A stretch of 64,000 nt of DNA, taken from NCBI RefSeq assembly GCF_009755265.1, contig NZ_WPOO01000001.1:1-64000 (forward strand), written 5' to 3'. Positions 17,043 to 25,078 of the stretch are shown here, piece by piece. Below the pieces are notes generated by a model. That model saw only the letters and a list, made by a program, of their open reading frames with translations. It did not search any database and was not told where the DNA came from. The DNA is from Adlercreutzia rubneri (lineage in GTDB: Bacteria > Actinomycetota > Coriobacteriia > Coriobacteriales > Eggerthellaceae). The translations under genes and the position numbers were made by a program. Position 1 is the first letter of the stretch. The number at the start of each line of letters is the position of its first letter.

Positions 17043-18299
17043 ATGGCCCAGCAGCTTCCCCAAATCCACTCGGTTCACTCCAGCCAGCGCCGACCGGCCC
17101 ACGGCTCGGCGCGCCCGGCTGCGCCCTCGCTGCTTGCGCGCGTGCCCTGGGGCTTCCTCGCCGTCATCGCGGTGCTCGTCGCCTACGGTCTCGTGGTCTG
17201 CTGGTCGGCGGTGCAGGGGGACGCCGACTACAACTTCAGCCGCCAGCTGCAGGGCGTGGCCGTGGGCCTGGTCGCCATGGTGGCCCTGTGGGCCTTCGAC
17301 TACCGGCGCCTTTCGAACCTCACCACGGCGCTGCTCGTCATCAACGTGGTGCTCATCCTTCTGCCCCACATCCCGGGCCTCGGCACCGACGCGGGCATGG
17401 GGGCCAAGTCCTGGATCAAGATCGGCATGCAGGTGCAGCCCGGCGAGTTCGCGAAGGTCACGGTGGTGCTCTTCGCCGCGAGTCTTCTGGCCCGCTACCA
17501 GGGCACGCTGGACGATTGGCGAGAGTACTGCAAGGTGCTCGGGATGCTGCTCGTTCCGTTCGCGGCCATCATGACCCAGCCGGACTTGGGCACGGGGCTG
17601 GTGTATATGGCCATCTCCGCGGTGGTGCTCGTCATGGGAGGCGCCAAGGGGCGCTACCTGCTCATCACGCTCATCGCCGGCATCGCGGCCATCGCGGCGG
17701 TGTTCGCCGTCGACGAGCTGCTGAAGTACCAGCAGTCCGACGGCACGTGGGAGTACCGCCTCCTGAAGAACTACCAGCGCAGCCGCCTGCTCGTGTTCCT
17801 GAACCCCGAGGGGGACCTTTCCGGCGACGGCTACAACCTCGCCCAGGCCAAGATCGCCATCGGCAGCGGCGGCCTGTTCGGCAAGGGCATCGGGAACGCC
17901 ACGCAGTCGACCCACGGCTTTCTGCCCGAGGCCCCCACGGACTTCATCTTCTGCGTTCTGGCCGAGGAGTTCGGGTTCGTGGGCGTCATGGCGCTTCTCG
18001 GCCTGTACGCCCTGCTCATCGTGGCGTGCCTCTCCATCGCCCGGCGCGCCGACAACCTCTTCGGCATGCTCATCGTCATGGGCGTCATCGGCATGTGGCT
18101 CTTCCAGATTTTGGAGAACATCGGCATGGACTGCGGTCTTATGCCCATCACGGGCATCCCGCTGCCCTTCGTCAGCTACGGCTCCTCGTTCATGGTCGTG
18201 AACTTCGCGCTCATCGGGCTCATCGGCTCGGTGTACTCCCATACGTCCACGCAGTCCGGCTTTGCCCGGACTCCCTCTCACGGAAGGAAGGCCTCATGA
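17043..18299 (+). CDS. rodA: RodA peptidoglycan glycosyltransferase (SEDS family)
   Basis: 418-residue polytopic SEDS protein that polymerises lipid II together with PBP2. Around ten helices, with the family signatures LLVFLNPEGDLSGDGYNLAQAKIAIGSGG, FVLAEEFGFVG-like ILCVLAEEFGFVG region and the closing GIPLPFVSYGSSFMV. The ATG at 17043 is chosen because TGAGGA lies seven bases ahead; an upstream GTG at 17031 would overlap mrdA without a ribosome site. The order mreBCD-mrdA-rodA is the classic elongation operon. It overlaps the next gene by ATGA. Confidence 0.93.
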   Translation: MAQQLPQIHSVHSSQRRPAHGSARPAAPSLLARVPWGFLAVIAVLVAYGLVVCWSAVQGDADYNFSRQLQGVAVGLVAMVALWAFDYRRLSNLTTALLVINVVLILLPHIPGLGTDAGMGAKSWIKIGMQVQPGEFAKVTVVLFAASLLARYQGTLDDWREYCKVLGMLLVPFAAIMTQPDLGTGLVYMAISAVVLVMGGAKGRYLLITLIAGIAAIAAVFAVDELLKYQQSDGTWEYRLLKNYQRSRLLVFLNPEGDLSGDGYNLAQAKIAIGSGGLFGKGIGNATQSTHGFLPEAPTDFIFCVLAEEFGFVGVMALLGLYALLIVACLSIARRADNLFGMLIVMGVIGMWLFQILENIGMDCGLMPITGIPLPFVSYGSSFMVVNFALIGLIGSVYSHTSTQSGFARTPSHGRKAS

Positions 18300-19483
18300 A
18301 TCTTCCCCTCGATATCCCCGCCCTCCTGAAGGCGGCCACCGATATCGACGAGGCGCGCAACACGCCTCTGGCGGTGTCGGTCTACATCGACGAGACGGCC
18401 CCGGGCGATGTGGTGGGCCACGTGCGCAGCGCCTTTGCGAGCGCGGGGGCCAAGACCCGGGTGACCATCGGGTATCTGGATGACAACCTGCTCGCCGAGC
18501 CCTACGGGGCCGACGACATGGCGGTCATCGTCGCCGGCGATTCGCCCCGCATCGGCGAGCAGGCGGCCCACATCCGCGGCGCCGGCATCCCGGTCATGGT
18601 GGCCACCACGGCCCCTCACGCCGTGGCCGCAGCGGCCGAGGCGGCCGGCTGGCCCGTTCCCGAGGGGGACATCGTCGCGCCGAACATGACCAACCCCACG
18701 CCTTTCGGGGACGCCGCCCGGGCTCTGGCGCGCCGCATCACGGCCGGCAGCACCGCCAACGAGGCGCCGAACGCCGCGGCGGCCGAGGCGGCTATCGAGG
18801 ACATCGAGCACGCGCTGCCCGTGGAGACCGAGCCCGCCGATGCCGAGCCCATTCCCTTGGACGGGGAGGGCGCCTCAACGTTGGATCGTCGCATGGGGGA
18901 GTGGATCATCGCCGCCTGCAAGGACAAGCGCCTCGCCTTCGCGCTGGCCTTCCCCTTCGTGCGGCGCCCGCTGTCCTTGGACGCGGTGCGGGCCACCTCG
19001 GTGCAGAACGCCGGCGTGGGCGTGGTGGTGTTCATCCCCGGGGCCGACATGCCCATCATGACGCTCAACCAGGCGAAGATGCTGCTGCAGATCGCCGCTG
19101 CCTACGGCCAGCCGTTGTCGGCCGAGCGCATCAAGGAGCTGGCGGCCGTCGTGGGCGGGGCGTTTCTGTTCCGCAACATCGCCCGCACGGCCGTCGGCGT
19201 GGTGCCGGTGCTCGGCTGGGCCATCAAGGGGGCCATCGGGTTCGCGGGCACCGAGGCCATGGGGCACGCGGCCATCGAGTACTTCGAGGCCGGCGGCGAC
19301 ATCGTCGGCGTGGCATCGGTGGTGCAGAAGGCCCGTGACGAGGCCGTGGAGGCCGCGTCGAAGGCGGCGGCAACCCCCGCCGGCGGCAAGGTGATCGAGG
19401 CGGCTCGCGGAGCCGGGGCCTCGGCCTTCCGCGCCCTGCGCGGCAAGGGGAAGGGCGCTGGCAAGGGAGGCGCCCGTGGCTAG
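18296..19483 (+). CDS. DUF697-containing protein of unknown function
   Basis: 395 residues. The N-terminal 140 form an alpha/beta fold reminiscent of a P-loop-type GTPase shell but without a readable Walker motif (AVIVAGDSPRIGEQAAHIRGAGIPVMVATT). A Glu/Ala-rich linker follows, then a DUF697-type helical membrane-associating region (MLLQIAAAYGQPLSAERIKELAAVVGGAFLFRNIARTAVGVVPVLGWAIKGAIG) and a basic Gly/Lys tail. AAGGAAGG precedes the ATG; it overlaps rodA by four and the radical-SAM gene by eight bases, so it is locked into the cell-elongation operon. Role unknown; context points to envelope work. Confidence 0.7.
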   Translation: MNLPLDIPALLKAATDIDEARNTPLAVSVYIDETAPGDVVGHVRSAFASAGAKTRVTIGYLDDNLLAEPYGADDMAVIVAGDSPRIGEQAAHIRGAGIPVMVATTAPHAVAAAAEAAGWPVPEGDIVAPNMTNPTPFGDAARALARRITAGSTANEAPNAAAAEAAIEDIEHALPVETEPADAEPIPLDGEGASTLDRRMGEWIIAACKDKRLAFALAFPFVRRPLSLDAVRATSVQNAGVGVVVFIPGADMPIMTLNQAKMLLQIAAAYGQPLSAERIKELAAVVGGAFLFRNIARTAVGVVPVLGWAIKGAIGFAGTEAMGHAAIEYFEAGGDIVGVASVVQKARDEAVEAASKAAATPAGGKVIEAARGAGASAFRALRGKGKGAGKGGARG

Positions 19484-21476
19484 GCGCGATCTGTGGCCTC
19501 GGGTGGAGCCTTTGCTCTCCCGGGTGGAACGGCCGGCCCGCTACCTGAACCACGAGTGGGGCTCATCGGCGCCGGTGGCCGAGGGGGACTTCGCCTTCTG
19601 CATGATCTACCCGGACACCTACGAGTTGGGCCAGGCCAACCAGGCCGTGCGCATCCTCGTGAACGCCGTGAATGCCACTGACGGCATGGGGGCCGAGCGG
19701 GCCTTTCTGCCGGCGGTGGACATGGCCGACCTCATGCGCGAGGAGGGCGTGCCGCTGTTCTCCCTGGAGAGTTGCCGCCCCGTGGCCGACTTCGACGTGG
19801 TGGGCATCACGCTGCCCCACGAGCTGGCCGCCACCAACGTGCTGGAGACGCTGGACCTCGCCGGCATCCCGCTGCGCACCGCCGACCGCGCCGAGGGCGA
19901 CCCCATCGTGCTGGCCGGCGGCCCGTGCGCCTACAACCCGGAGCCCTACGCGCCGTTCTTCGACGTCATCTTGGTGGGCGAGGGGGAGGAGCAGCTGCCC
20001 GAGACGCTGGCGCTCATCCGCGAGCTGCGCGCATCCGGCGCGCCCCGGGCCGAGATCCTGCGCGAGGTGGTGCGGCGCGTGGGCGGCGCCTACGTGCCGA
20101 GTCTGTACCGCTGGCGCAGCGATGAGGAGGCCCAGGCGGCCGGCAGCTGGGCGGAGCCCCTGTTCGACGATGTGCCATGCGTGGTGCACAAGCGCGTCTT
20201 CGAGGGTTTCGCCGACAGCCCGGCCCTCGAGCCCATGATCGTGCCCTATACGGAGGTGGTGCACGACCGGCTGAACGTCGAGATCCTGCGCGGCTGCGCG
20301 CGGGGCTGCCGCTTCTGTCAGGCGGGCATGATGTACCGCCCGGTGCGGGAGCGCTCGGCCGACAACATCGTGGACGCCGTGGCCCGGGGCCTCGCCGAGA
20401 CCGGCTACGACGAGGTGAGCCTGACGTCGCTCTCCTCCACGGATCACTCGCGGATCGCCGAGATCCTCTCGCGGGTGAACGCCGACTGCGCCGGGGCCGG
20501 CGTGCGCGTGAGCGTGCCCTCCCAGCGCCTGGACGCCTTCGGGGTGGAGATGGCCGAGCTCGTGGCCGGCCAGAAGAAGGGCGGTCTCACTTTCGCGCCG
20601 GAGGCCGGCACCCAGCGGCTGCGCGACGTCATCAACAAGAACGTCACCGAGGACGACCTGTTCGCCGCCATTGATGCCGCCTTTGCCGCCGGCTGGCGCC
20701 GCTGCAAGCTGTACTTCATGGTGGGGCTGCCCACCGAGACCGACGACGACATCAAGGGCATCGCGAGTCTGGCCCAGCGCGCCTACGACCGCGCCAAGGC
20801 CGCCGTGCCGGCCGACCAGCGTGGCAGCGTGCGCATGAGCGTGTCCTGCGCGGTGTTCGTGCCCAAGGCCCAGACGCCCTTCCAATGGGACGGCCAGATC
20901 TCCCCGGAGGAGACGCTGCGGCGCGTGGGGCTGCTCAAGCGCTCGGTGAAGTACAAGGCGGTGGACGTGCACTACCACGACCCCGCGACGTCGTTCGTCG
21001 AGGCGGTCATGAGCCGCGGCGGCCGCGAGGTGGCCGATTGGGTGGAGGCCGCCTGGCGGCGCGGCGCCCGATTCGACGCCTGGACGGAGCTTTTCAATGA
21101 AGAGGCGTGGACGGGCGCTGCCGGGGAGCTGGGGCTTGATCCCGCCGCGATCGCCCAGGCCGAGTTCCCGACCGACTACGTGCTGCCCTGGGCGCACATC
21201 ACCGCCGCGGTCTCACCGAAGTTCCTCGCCCGGGAGCGGGAGCGCGCCGCTGCCGGCATCACGACGCCGGACTGCACCTTCGAGAACTGCTCCGCCTGCG
21301 GCGCCTGCCCCACGTTGGGCGTCGACATCGAGTTGCAGCAGGAGCGCGAGGGCAAGGAGGCGTCGCCGGCCCGCAACCCGTATCGCACGGTCGCGCATCC
21401 GAGGCAGGCCGAGCCCCCGCGTCCCGGGCGAGCAGGGCAACGCGAAGGAGCTGCTGGTAAGGAGGCGATTCGATAA
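19476..21476 (+). CDS. B12-binding-type radical SAM protein (TIGR03960 family)
   Basis: 666 residues. The N-terminal 190 resemble a B12-binding fold (LVGEGEEQLPETLALI). The radical SAM core begins with LNVEILRGCARGCRFCQAGMMYRPVRERS, whose CxxxCxxC binds the catalytic 4Fe-4S cluster. A C-terminal cysteine group (CTFENCSACGACPTLG) may bind another metal centre. The family is uncharacterised but conserved next to or fused with TIGR03936 proteins, here the following gene. GTG start with AAGGGAGG upstream, overlapping the previous gene by eight bases. An RNA or protein modification role is plausible but unproved. Confidence 0.82.
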   Translation: MARRDLWPRVEPLLSRVERPARYLNHEWGSSAPVAEGDFAFCMIYPDTYELGQANQAVRILVNAVNATDGMGAERAFLPAVDMADLMREEGVPLFSLESCRPVADFDVVGITLPHELAATNVLETLDLAGIPLRTADRAEGDPIVLAGGPCAYNPEPYAPFFDVILVGEGEEQLPETLALIRELRASGAPRAEILREVVRRVGGAYVPSLYRWRSDEEAQAAGSWAEPLFDDVPCVVHKRVFEGFADSPALEPMIVPYTEVVHDRLNVEILRGCARGCRFCQAGMMYRPVRERSADNIVDAVARGLAETGYDEVSLTSLSSTDHSRIAEILSRVNADCAGAGVRVSVPSQRLDAFGVEMAELVAGQKKGGLTFAPEAGTQRLRDVINKNVTEDDLFAAIDAAFAAGWRRCKLYFMVGLPTETDDDIKGIASLAQRAYDRAKAAVPADQRGSVRMSVSCAVFVPKAQTPFQWDGQISPEETLRRVGLLKRSVKYKAVDVHYHDPATSFVEAVMSRGGREVADWVEAAWRRGARFDAWTELFNEEAWTGAAGELGLDPAAIAQAEFPTDYVLPWAHITAAVSPKFLARERERAAAGITTPDCTFENCSACGACPTLGVDIELQQEREGKEASPARNPYRTVAHPRQAEPPRPGRAGQREGAAGKEAIR

Positions 21477-22126
21477 TGGCCGATCCCCGTCTGTTCCGTC
21501 TGCGCGTCACCTTCCGCGAGACTGGCCGTCTGGCCATGTTGTCGCATCTGGAACTGGCCCGCGCCCTCGAGCGCGCCGTGCGCCGGGCGCAGCTGCCCTT
21601 TGCGGTGAGCCAGGGCTTCTCGCCGCATATGCGCATCGCCTTCGGGGCGGCTCTGCCCGTGGGGGTGGGAGGCACCGCCGAGATATTCGATCTGTTCCTC
21701 ACGGACTACGTGCCGGCGCTCCGTGCCCTCGCGGCGTTGCAGGAGGCGAGTCCCGCCGACTTGTACCCCACCGAGGCGCGCTACATTGAGGCGCGCGATG
21801 CCGCCGCCAGCGTGGCTTTGCCCGTGAGCACCTACGAGGTCGTGCTCTCCGAGGCTCCGGGCGCCATCGTGGTTCCCGAGGCCATCACCGTTGTGCGCAA
21901 GAAGAAGGAGAAGACGCTCGTGCCGGCCGACTTCCTCGTGGGCCCGGTGTCGCTGGACGGCGCCACGGTGCGCTTCTCCCTTGAGGCCAAGCCCACGGGA
22001 TCCTTGCGCGCCGACGCCTTCGCCCGCGAACTTATTCGCGAGACCGTTGCCGCCGGTCACGCGACCGAGATGCTGCGGCCGATCACCTTCCTCCGCATCG
22101 ACCAGCGCGCCGCCGAGGGGATTTAG
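21476..22126 (+). CDS. Radical SAM-linked protein (TIGR03936/DUF2344)
   Basis: 216 residues with the diagnostic opening RLRVTFRETGRLAMLSHLELARALERAVRRAQLPFAVSQGFSPHMRIAFGAALPVGVGG. Members are found fused to the C-terminus of, or beside, TIGR03960 radical SAM proteins. Here it begins within the last base of that gene's stop codon (TAATG), implying 1:1 coupled synthesis. It has no catalytic motif I recognise and likely serves as the substrate-binding partner. It ends the run that began at mreB. Confidence 0.85.
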   Translation: MADPRLFRLRVTFRETGRLAMLSHLELARALERAVRRAQLPFAVSQGFSPHMRIAFGAALPVGVGGTAEIFDLFLTDYVPALRALAALQEASPADLYPTEARYIEARDAAASVALPVSTYEVVLSEAPGAIVVPEAITVVRKKKEKTLVPADFLVGPVSLDGATVRFSLEAKPTGSLRADAFARELIRETVAAGHATEMLRPITFLRIDQRAAEGI

Positions 22127-22135
22127 CCCCGCAAA

Positions 22136-22340
22136 ATGGCTTGGAAATCACGAAAGTTCGGCCGAAAGAGCGAAAATCGGGCTTCCTTGTAATACAGAAC
22201 CGGATGTTTCCCCAGCTGGTGTATTACAAAAGGGCTTTCAAGAGCTTGGCATGCCCGATCTTTCGTCATTTCCAAGCCATTTCAGGCAAAGGAGGGGCGA
22301 AAAACGGCGCGATTGCCGATCTTTCGTTGTTTTCAAGCCA
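22136..22340. repeat. Long palindrome with a third repeat arm
   Basis: Arms 22136-22156 and 22260-22280 are complementary at 20 of 21 bases. An inner pair TTGTAATACA (22187-22196) and TGTATTACAA (22220-22229) is perfect. A third copy of the right arm, with three mismatches, follows at 22321-22340 in direct orientation. AT-richer than the flanks. This fills most of the 22127-22392 gap. Confidence 0.75.
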
Positions 22341-22357
22341 ACGCGGGCAAATGAAGG

Positions 22358-22363
22358 TATGAT
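22358..22363 (+). promoter_or_regulatory. Candidate minus-10 of the HIT gene
   Basis: TATGAT 29 bases ahead of the ATG. No minus-35 at standard spacing; the palindrome lies just upstream. Confidence 0.35.
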
Positions 22364-22392
22364 TTAAGGGTTGGAAGTTGAAAGGAAGACCC

Positions 22393-22755
22393 ATGGACGA
22401 TTGCCTGTTCTGCAAGATCGTGTCCGGCGAGATCCCGTCGGCCAAGGTGTACGAGGACGATGTGTGCTACGCCTTCGACGACATCGAGCCCGAGGCGCCG
22501 GTGCACACCCTCATCGTGCCGAAGACCCACTACGACAACTTGGCCGCCGGCGTGCCGGCCGAGGTCATCGGGCATATGATGAGCGTCGTGCCGGAGGTGG
22601 CGCGTTTGAAGGGCGTCGGCGAGTCCGGCTACCGCACCGTGGTGAACACGGGCCCCGACTCGGCGGCCACGGTGAATCACCTGCACATTCACGTGCTCGG
22701 AGGCACCAAGATGGGCCGCTTCACCTTCGAGGGCTCCTACCGCGAGGCACAGTAG
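22393..22755 (+). CDS. HIT-family nucleotide hydrolase (HinT-like)
   Basis: 120-residue histidine-triad protein that hydrolyses nucleoside phosphoramidates or similar bonds. The N-terminal DCLFCKIVSGEIPS holds the CxxC often seen in HinT, the middle EPEAPVHTLIVPKTH is typical, and the HLHIHVLGG triad near residue 96-102 is the active site. The ATG at 22393 is preferred to 22378 because AAGGA sits seven bases ahead of it. Monocistronic between the palindromic element and tRNA-Asp genes. Confidence 0.92.
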   Translation: MDDCLFCKIVSGEIPSAKVYEDDVCYAFDDIEPEAPVHTLIVPKTHYDNLAAGVPAEVIGHMMSVVPEVARLKGVGESGYRTVVNTGPDSAATVNHLHIHVLGGTKMGRFTFEGSYREAQ

Positions 22756-22777
22756 GAAAAATTCTCGAAAAAGGGGC

Positions 22778-22805
22778 TTGTGCGGAAGAGCGATTCTGTT
22801 AAACT
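22778..22805 (+). promoter_or_regulatory. Candidate promoter of the tRNA-Asp pair
   Basis: TTGTGC (22778-22783) and TAAACT (22800-22805) with a 16-base spacer; predicted start about 13 bases ahead of the first tRNA. Confidence 0.4.
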
Positions 22806-22824
22806 ATATGGGCTGCTGAAACAC

Positions 22825-22901
<77 letters not shown>

Positions 22902-22921
22902 TTTTCAGCACGACACCATTC

Positions 22922-22998
<77 letters not shown>

Positions 22999-23009
22999 TT
23001 TAACTAGTT

Positions 23010-23038
23010 CAGGAGCCTACGGGCTCCTGTTTTTGTTT
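23010..23038 (+). terminator. Terminator of the tRNA-Asp pair
   Basis: AGGAGCC/GGCTCCT hairpin followed by TGTTTTTGTTT. Confidence 0.85.
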
Positions 23039-23066
23039 GATGCCGTACTGGGGATCCGGAAATACG

Positions 23067-23161
23067 AAAGCGCCCGACTTGAGTGAAATGCTCACTGCTC
23101 GAGCGCTTTGGCAAAAGTAAAGCGCCGGACTTATGTGAAATACTCCCCGGTCGGGCGCTTT
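23067..23161. repeat. Two tandem 43-nt hairpin units
   Basis: Units 23067-23109 and 23119-23161 are 35 of 43 identical, both open with AAAGCGCC and close with GCGCTTT, and each folds on itself. Period is 52 bases. With A-runs on one side and T-runs on the other they could act as weak bidirectional terminators. The 22999-23336 gap otherwise holds only the tRNA terminator and the cysK promoter. Confidence 0.7.
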
Positions 23162-23287
23162 GCTGATGTCTATGATAGCGCAGTTACTTATTTGACGACT
23201 TCGGCAGTGCGTGCGGAGACGTGCTGCGCCCCTCGGGGCGGGGTTTCGGCGTTTCGGGGAGGGGGCGGCAAAGGGAATCGGGGGCGA

Positions 23288-23296
23288 TGCTAGAAT
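23288..23296 (+). promoter_or_regulatory. Extended minus-10 of cysK
   Basis: TGC-TAGAAT 40 bases ahead of the cysK ATG. No minus-35 match. Confidence 0.5.
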
Positions 23297-23336
23297 CTGT
23301 CGTGGAAAACGATGACCCCGAAGGTGAGGGGAAGCT

Positions 23337-24278
23337 ATGATCTGCGATAACATTCTGGAAGCCGTGGGATCGACGCCGCTCGTGCGGCTGCGGCGCATGA
23401 CCGGGCCCGACGACGCCCAGGTGCTCGTGAAGTTCGAGGCGGTGAACGTGGGCGGCTCGGTGAAGACGCGCACGGCGCTGAAGATGATCGAGCGCGCCGA
23501 GGAGCGCGGCGAGCTTGGGCCCGATTCCATCATCGTGGAGCCCACGAGCGGCAACCAGGGCGTGGGACTCGCCCTTGTGGCGGCCGTGAAGGGCTACGCG
23601 GCCCGCATCATCATGCCGGACTCCTGCTCGGTAGAACGCCGGCGCATCATGGAGCATTACGGGGCCGAGGTGGTCTGCGTCCACGACGAGGGCGACATCG
23701 GCGCCTGCATCGAGGAGTGCATCGCCCTTGCCCAGAAGATGGCCGCGGAGGATCCGCGCGTGTTCGTGCCCCAGCAATTCGTGAACCGCGACAACCTGGC
23801 GGCCCATGTCGATGGCACGGCCGCGGAGATCCTTGCCGATGTGCGCGCGGCCGGCATCGCCATCGACGGCTTCTGCTCCGGCTTCGGCACTGGTGGCACC
23901 ATCACCGGCATAGGCTCCGAGCTGCGCGCGGTCTTCCCCGAGGTGCAGATCTGGGCCGCCGAGCCCGAGCATGCCGCACTGCTCTCAGGCGGCGCCATCG
24001 GCACCCATGTGCAGATGGGCATCGGCGATGGCATCCTGCCCGCCATCATGGATACCTCATTCATCGACGGGATCGTCGTGGTGACCGATGAGGAAGCTCT
24101 GGCGTGCGCGCGGCGCCTCGCCCGGGAAGAGGGGCTGTTCTGCGGCATCTCCTCGGGCACCAACGTGGCGGCAGCTCTGCGGTTGGCCCGCAAGCTCGGC
24201 CCGGACAAGACCGTGGTAACGCTGGCCCCCGACACCGGCGAGCGCTACTTCTCCACGGTGCTGTTCGAGGGGGAGTGA
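23337..24278 (+). CDS. cysK: Cysteine synthase (O-acetylserine sulfhydrylase)
   Basis: 313-residue PLP enzyme forming cysteine from O-acetylserine and sulfide. The PLP lysine lies in NVGGSVKTRTAL (the family norm is NPGGSVKDR, so two substitutions around the lysine). The substrate loop EPTSGNQGVGLAL and the phosphate-binding loop GFGTGGTITGIGSEL are intact. AGGGGAAG precedes the ATG. The last 34 bases overlap the 3' end of the convergent regulator gene. Cystathionine beta-synthase-type activity cannot be excluded, but length and motifs favour CysK. Confidence 0.88.
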   Translation: MICDNILEAVGSTPLVRLRRMTGPDDAQVLVKFEAVNVGGSVKTRTALKMIERAEERGELGPDSIIVEPTSGNQGVGLALVAAVKGYAARIIMPDSCSVERRRIMEHYGAEVVCVHDEGDIGACIEECIALAQKMAAEDPRVFVPQQFVNRDNLAAHVDGTAAEILADVRAAGIAIDGFCSGFGTGGTITGIGSELRAVFPEVQIWAAEPEHAALLSGGAIGTHVQMGIGDGILPAIMDTSFIDGIVVVTDEEALACARRLAREEGLFCGISSGTNVAAALRLARKLGPDKTVVTLAPDTGERYFSTVLFEGE

Positions 24279-24928
24279 GGCAGCGCGAAGTGGTTGCGGC
24301 GGCATCGGATGAGCCCCGCCTTCTGCATGCGGGACAGCTCCGCCGATAGCGCGCTGCGATCCACCCCCAGGTAGTCGGCGAGCTGCTGGCGGTTGAAGGG
24401 GATGTCGAACTCGCGGGTGCCGGTGCGCTCGGCCTCATTGGAGAGGTAGGCGAGCACCTTGCCGCGGATGGACTTGGGCGCTACGTGAAAGATGCGGCGC
24501 GAGAGGGCGAGGCTCTGCCGAGCGATGGCGGCGATCATGTTGCGGGCCACGAGGGCGTGGTGGTCGCAGCGGCACGAGCAGGGGCCGACCACCTTCGCGA
24601 GATTCAGGAAGAGGACGGTGCAGTCCTGGTCGGCGACGACGTCCACGAGCAGCGGCTCGCCGGCGGCGGCGTAGGCCTCGCCGAACATGGCACCGGGCCC
24701 GCGCATGCCCACGACGCTCACGTTGCCCCAGGGGTCGACGTGCTCGATGCGGACGCGCCCCGTGAGTACGATGCCGGCAGTGGACACCGAATCCCCCATA
24801 TGATGGATGCGCTCGCCCTGGGCATAGCGGCGCTCATGGGCATCAAGGCAATCGAGCATCGCGCCGACCTCCTGCGATGCCACGCCAGAAAACAGCGGCG
24901 TTCCAGCCAGGAAGGCGTTTCGTTCCAT
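24245..24928 (-). CDS. CRP/FNR-family transcriptional regulator
   Basis: 227 residues. N-terminal cyclic-nucleotide-binding-like beta barrel (about 10-120), a long dimer helix, and a winged helix-turn-helix (FNRQQLADYLGVDRSALSAELSRMQKAGLI, about 180-210). Between them is a cysteine cluster, PCSCRCDHH near residue 116-124, that could sense a metal, haem or redox signal; FNR-type N-terminal cluster cysteines are absent. Divergent from hcp, with a perfect 16-bp palindrome between the two genes, so it likely controls hcp and itself, as HcpR/FNR relatives do in anaerobes. The 3' end overlaps cysK by 34 bases. Confidence 0.85.
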   Translation of the reverse strand: MERNAFLAGTPLFSGVASQEVGAMLDCLDAHERRYAQGERIHHMGDSVSTAGIVLTGRVRIEHVDPWGNVSVVGMRGPGAMFGEAYAAAGEPLLVDVVADQDCTVLFLNLAKVVGPCSCRCDHHALVARNMIAAIARQSLALSRRIFHVAPKSIRGKVLAYLSNEAERTGTREFDIPFNRQQLADYLGVDRSALSAELSRMQKAGLIRCRRNHFALPHSPSNSTVEK

Positions 24929-24960
24929 GGGTCAACCTTTTCATTGAAGGAAGCTTCGTT

Positions 24961-24976
24961 TGTTGTGATTACAACA
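24961..24976. promoter_or_regulatory. Putative CRP/HcpR-type operator between the regulator gene and hcp
   Basis: TGTTGT-GATT-ACAACA is a perfect inverted repeat with the 6-4-6 geometry of CRP/FNR sites. It is centred about 40 bases ahead of the regulator's ATG. A good minus-10 for hcp (TACAAT, 24977-24982) abuts it, which would suit repression of hcp from this promoter or activation in the other direction. Confidence 0.65.
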
Positions 24977-25078
24977 TACAATGCCCTGCCGTGCCAGTAC
25001 CTTCACAACAGCGGCGCAACGGTGCCGTCTATCTACTGGAACACGGCCGCAAGGGCCGCGACCCGAAAGGGAGTGTCT

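Noticed and set aside
22136..22280. Simple terminator for the radical-SAM partner gene
   Set aside because: Arms lie 100 bases apart and no T-run follows; the structure is too large and AT-rich for an ordinary terminator.
24485..25078. 198-residue N-terminal extension of hcp
   Set aside because: Antisense to the CRP-type regulator, no ribosome site, and upstream of the predicted promoter; the ATG at 25079 gives the family length.
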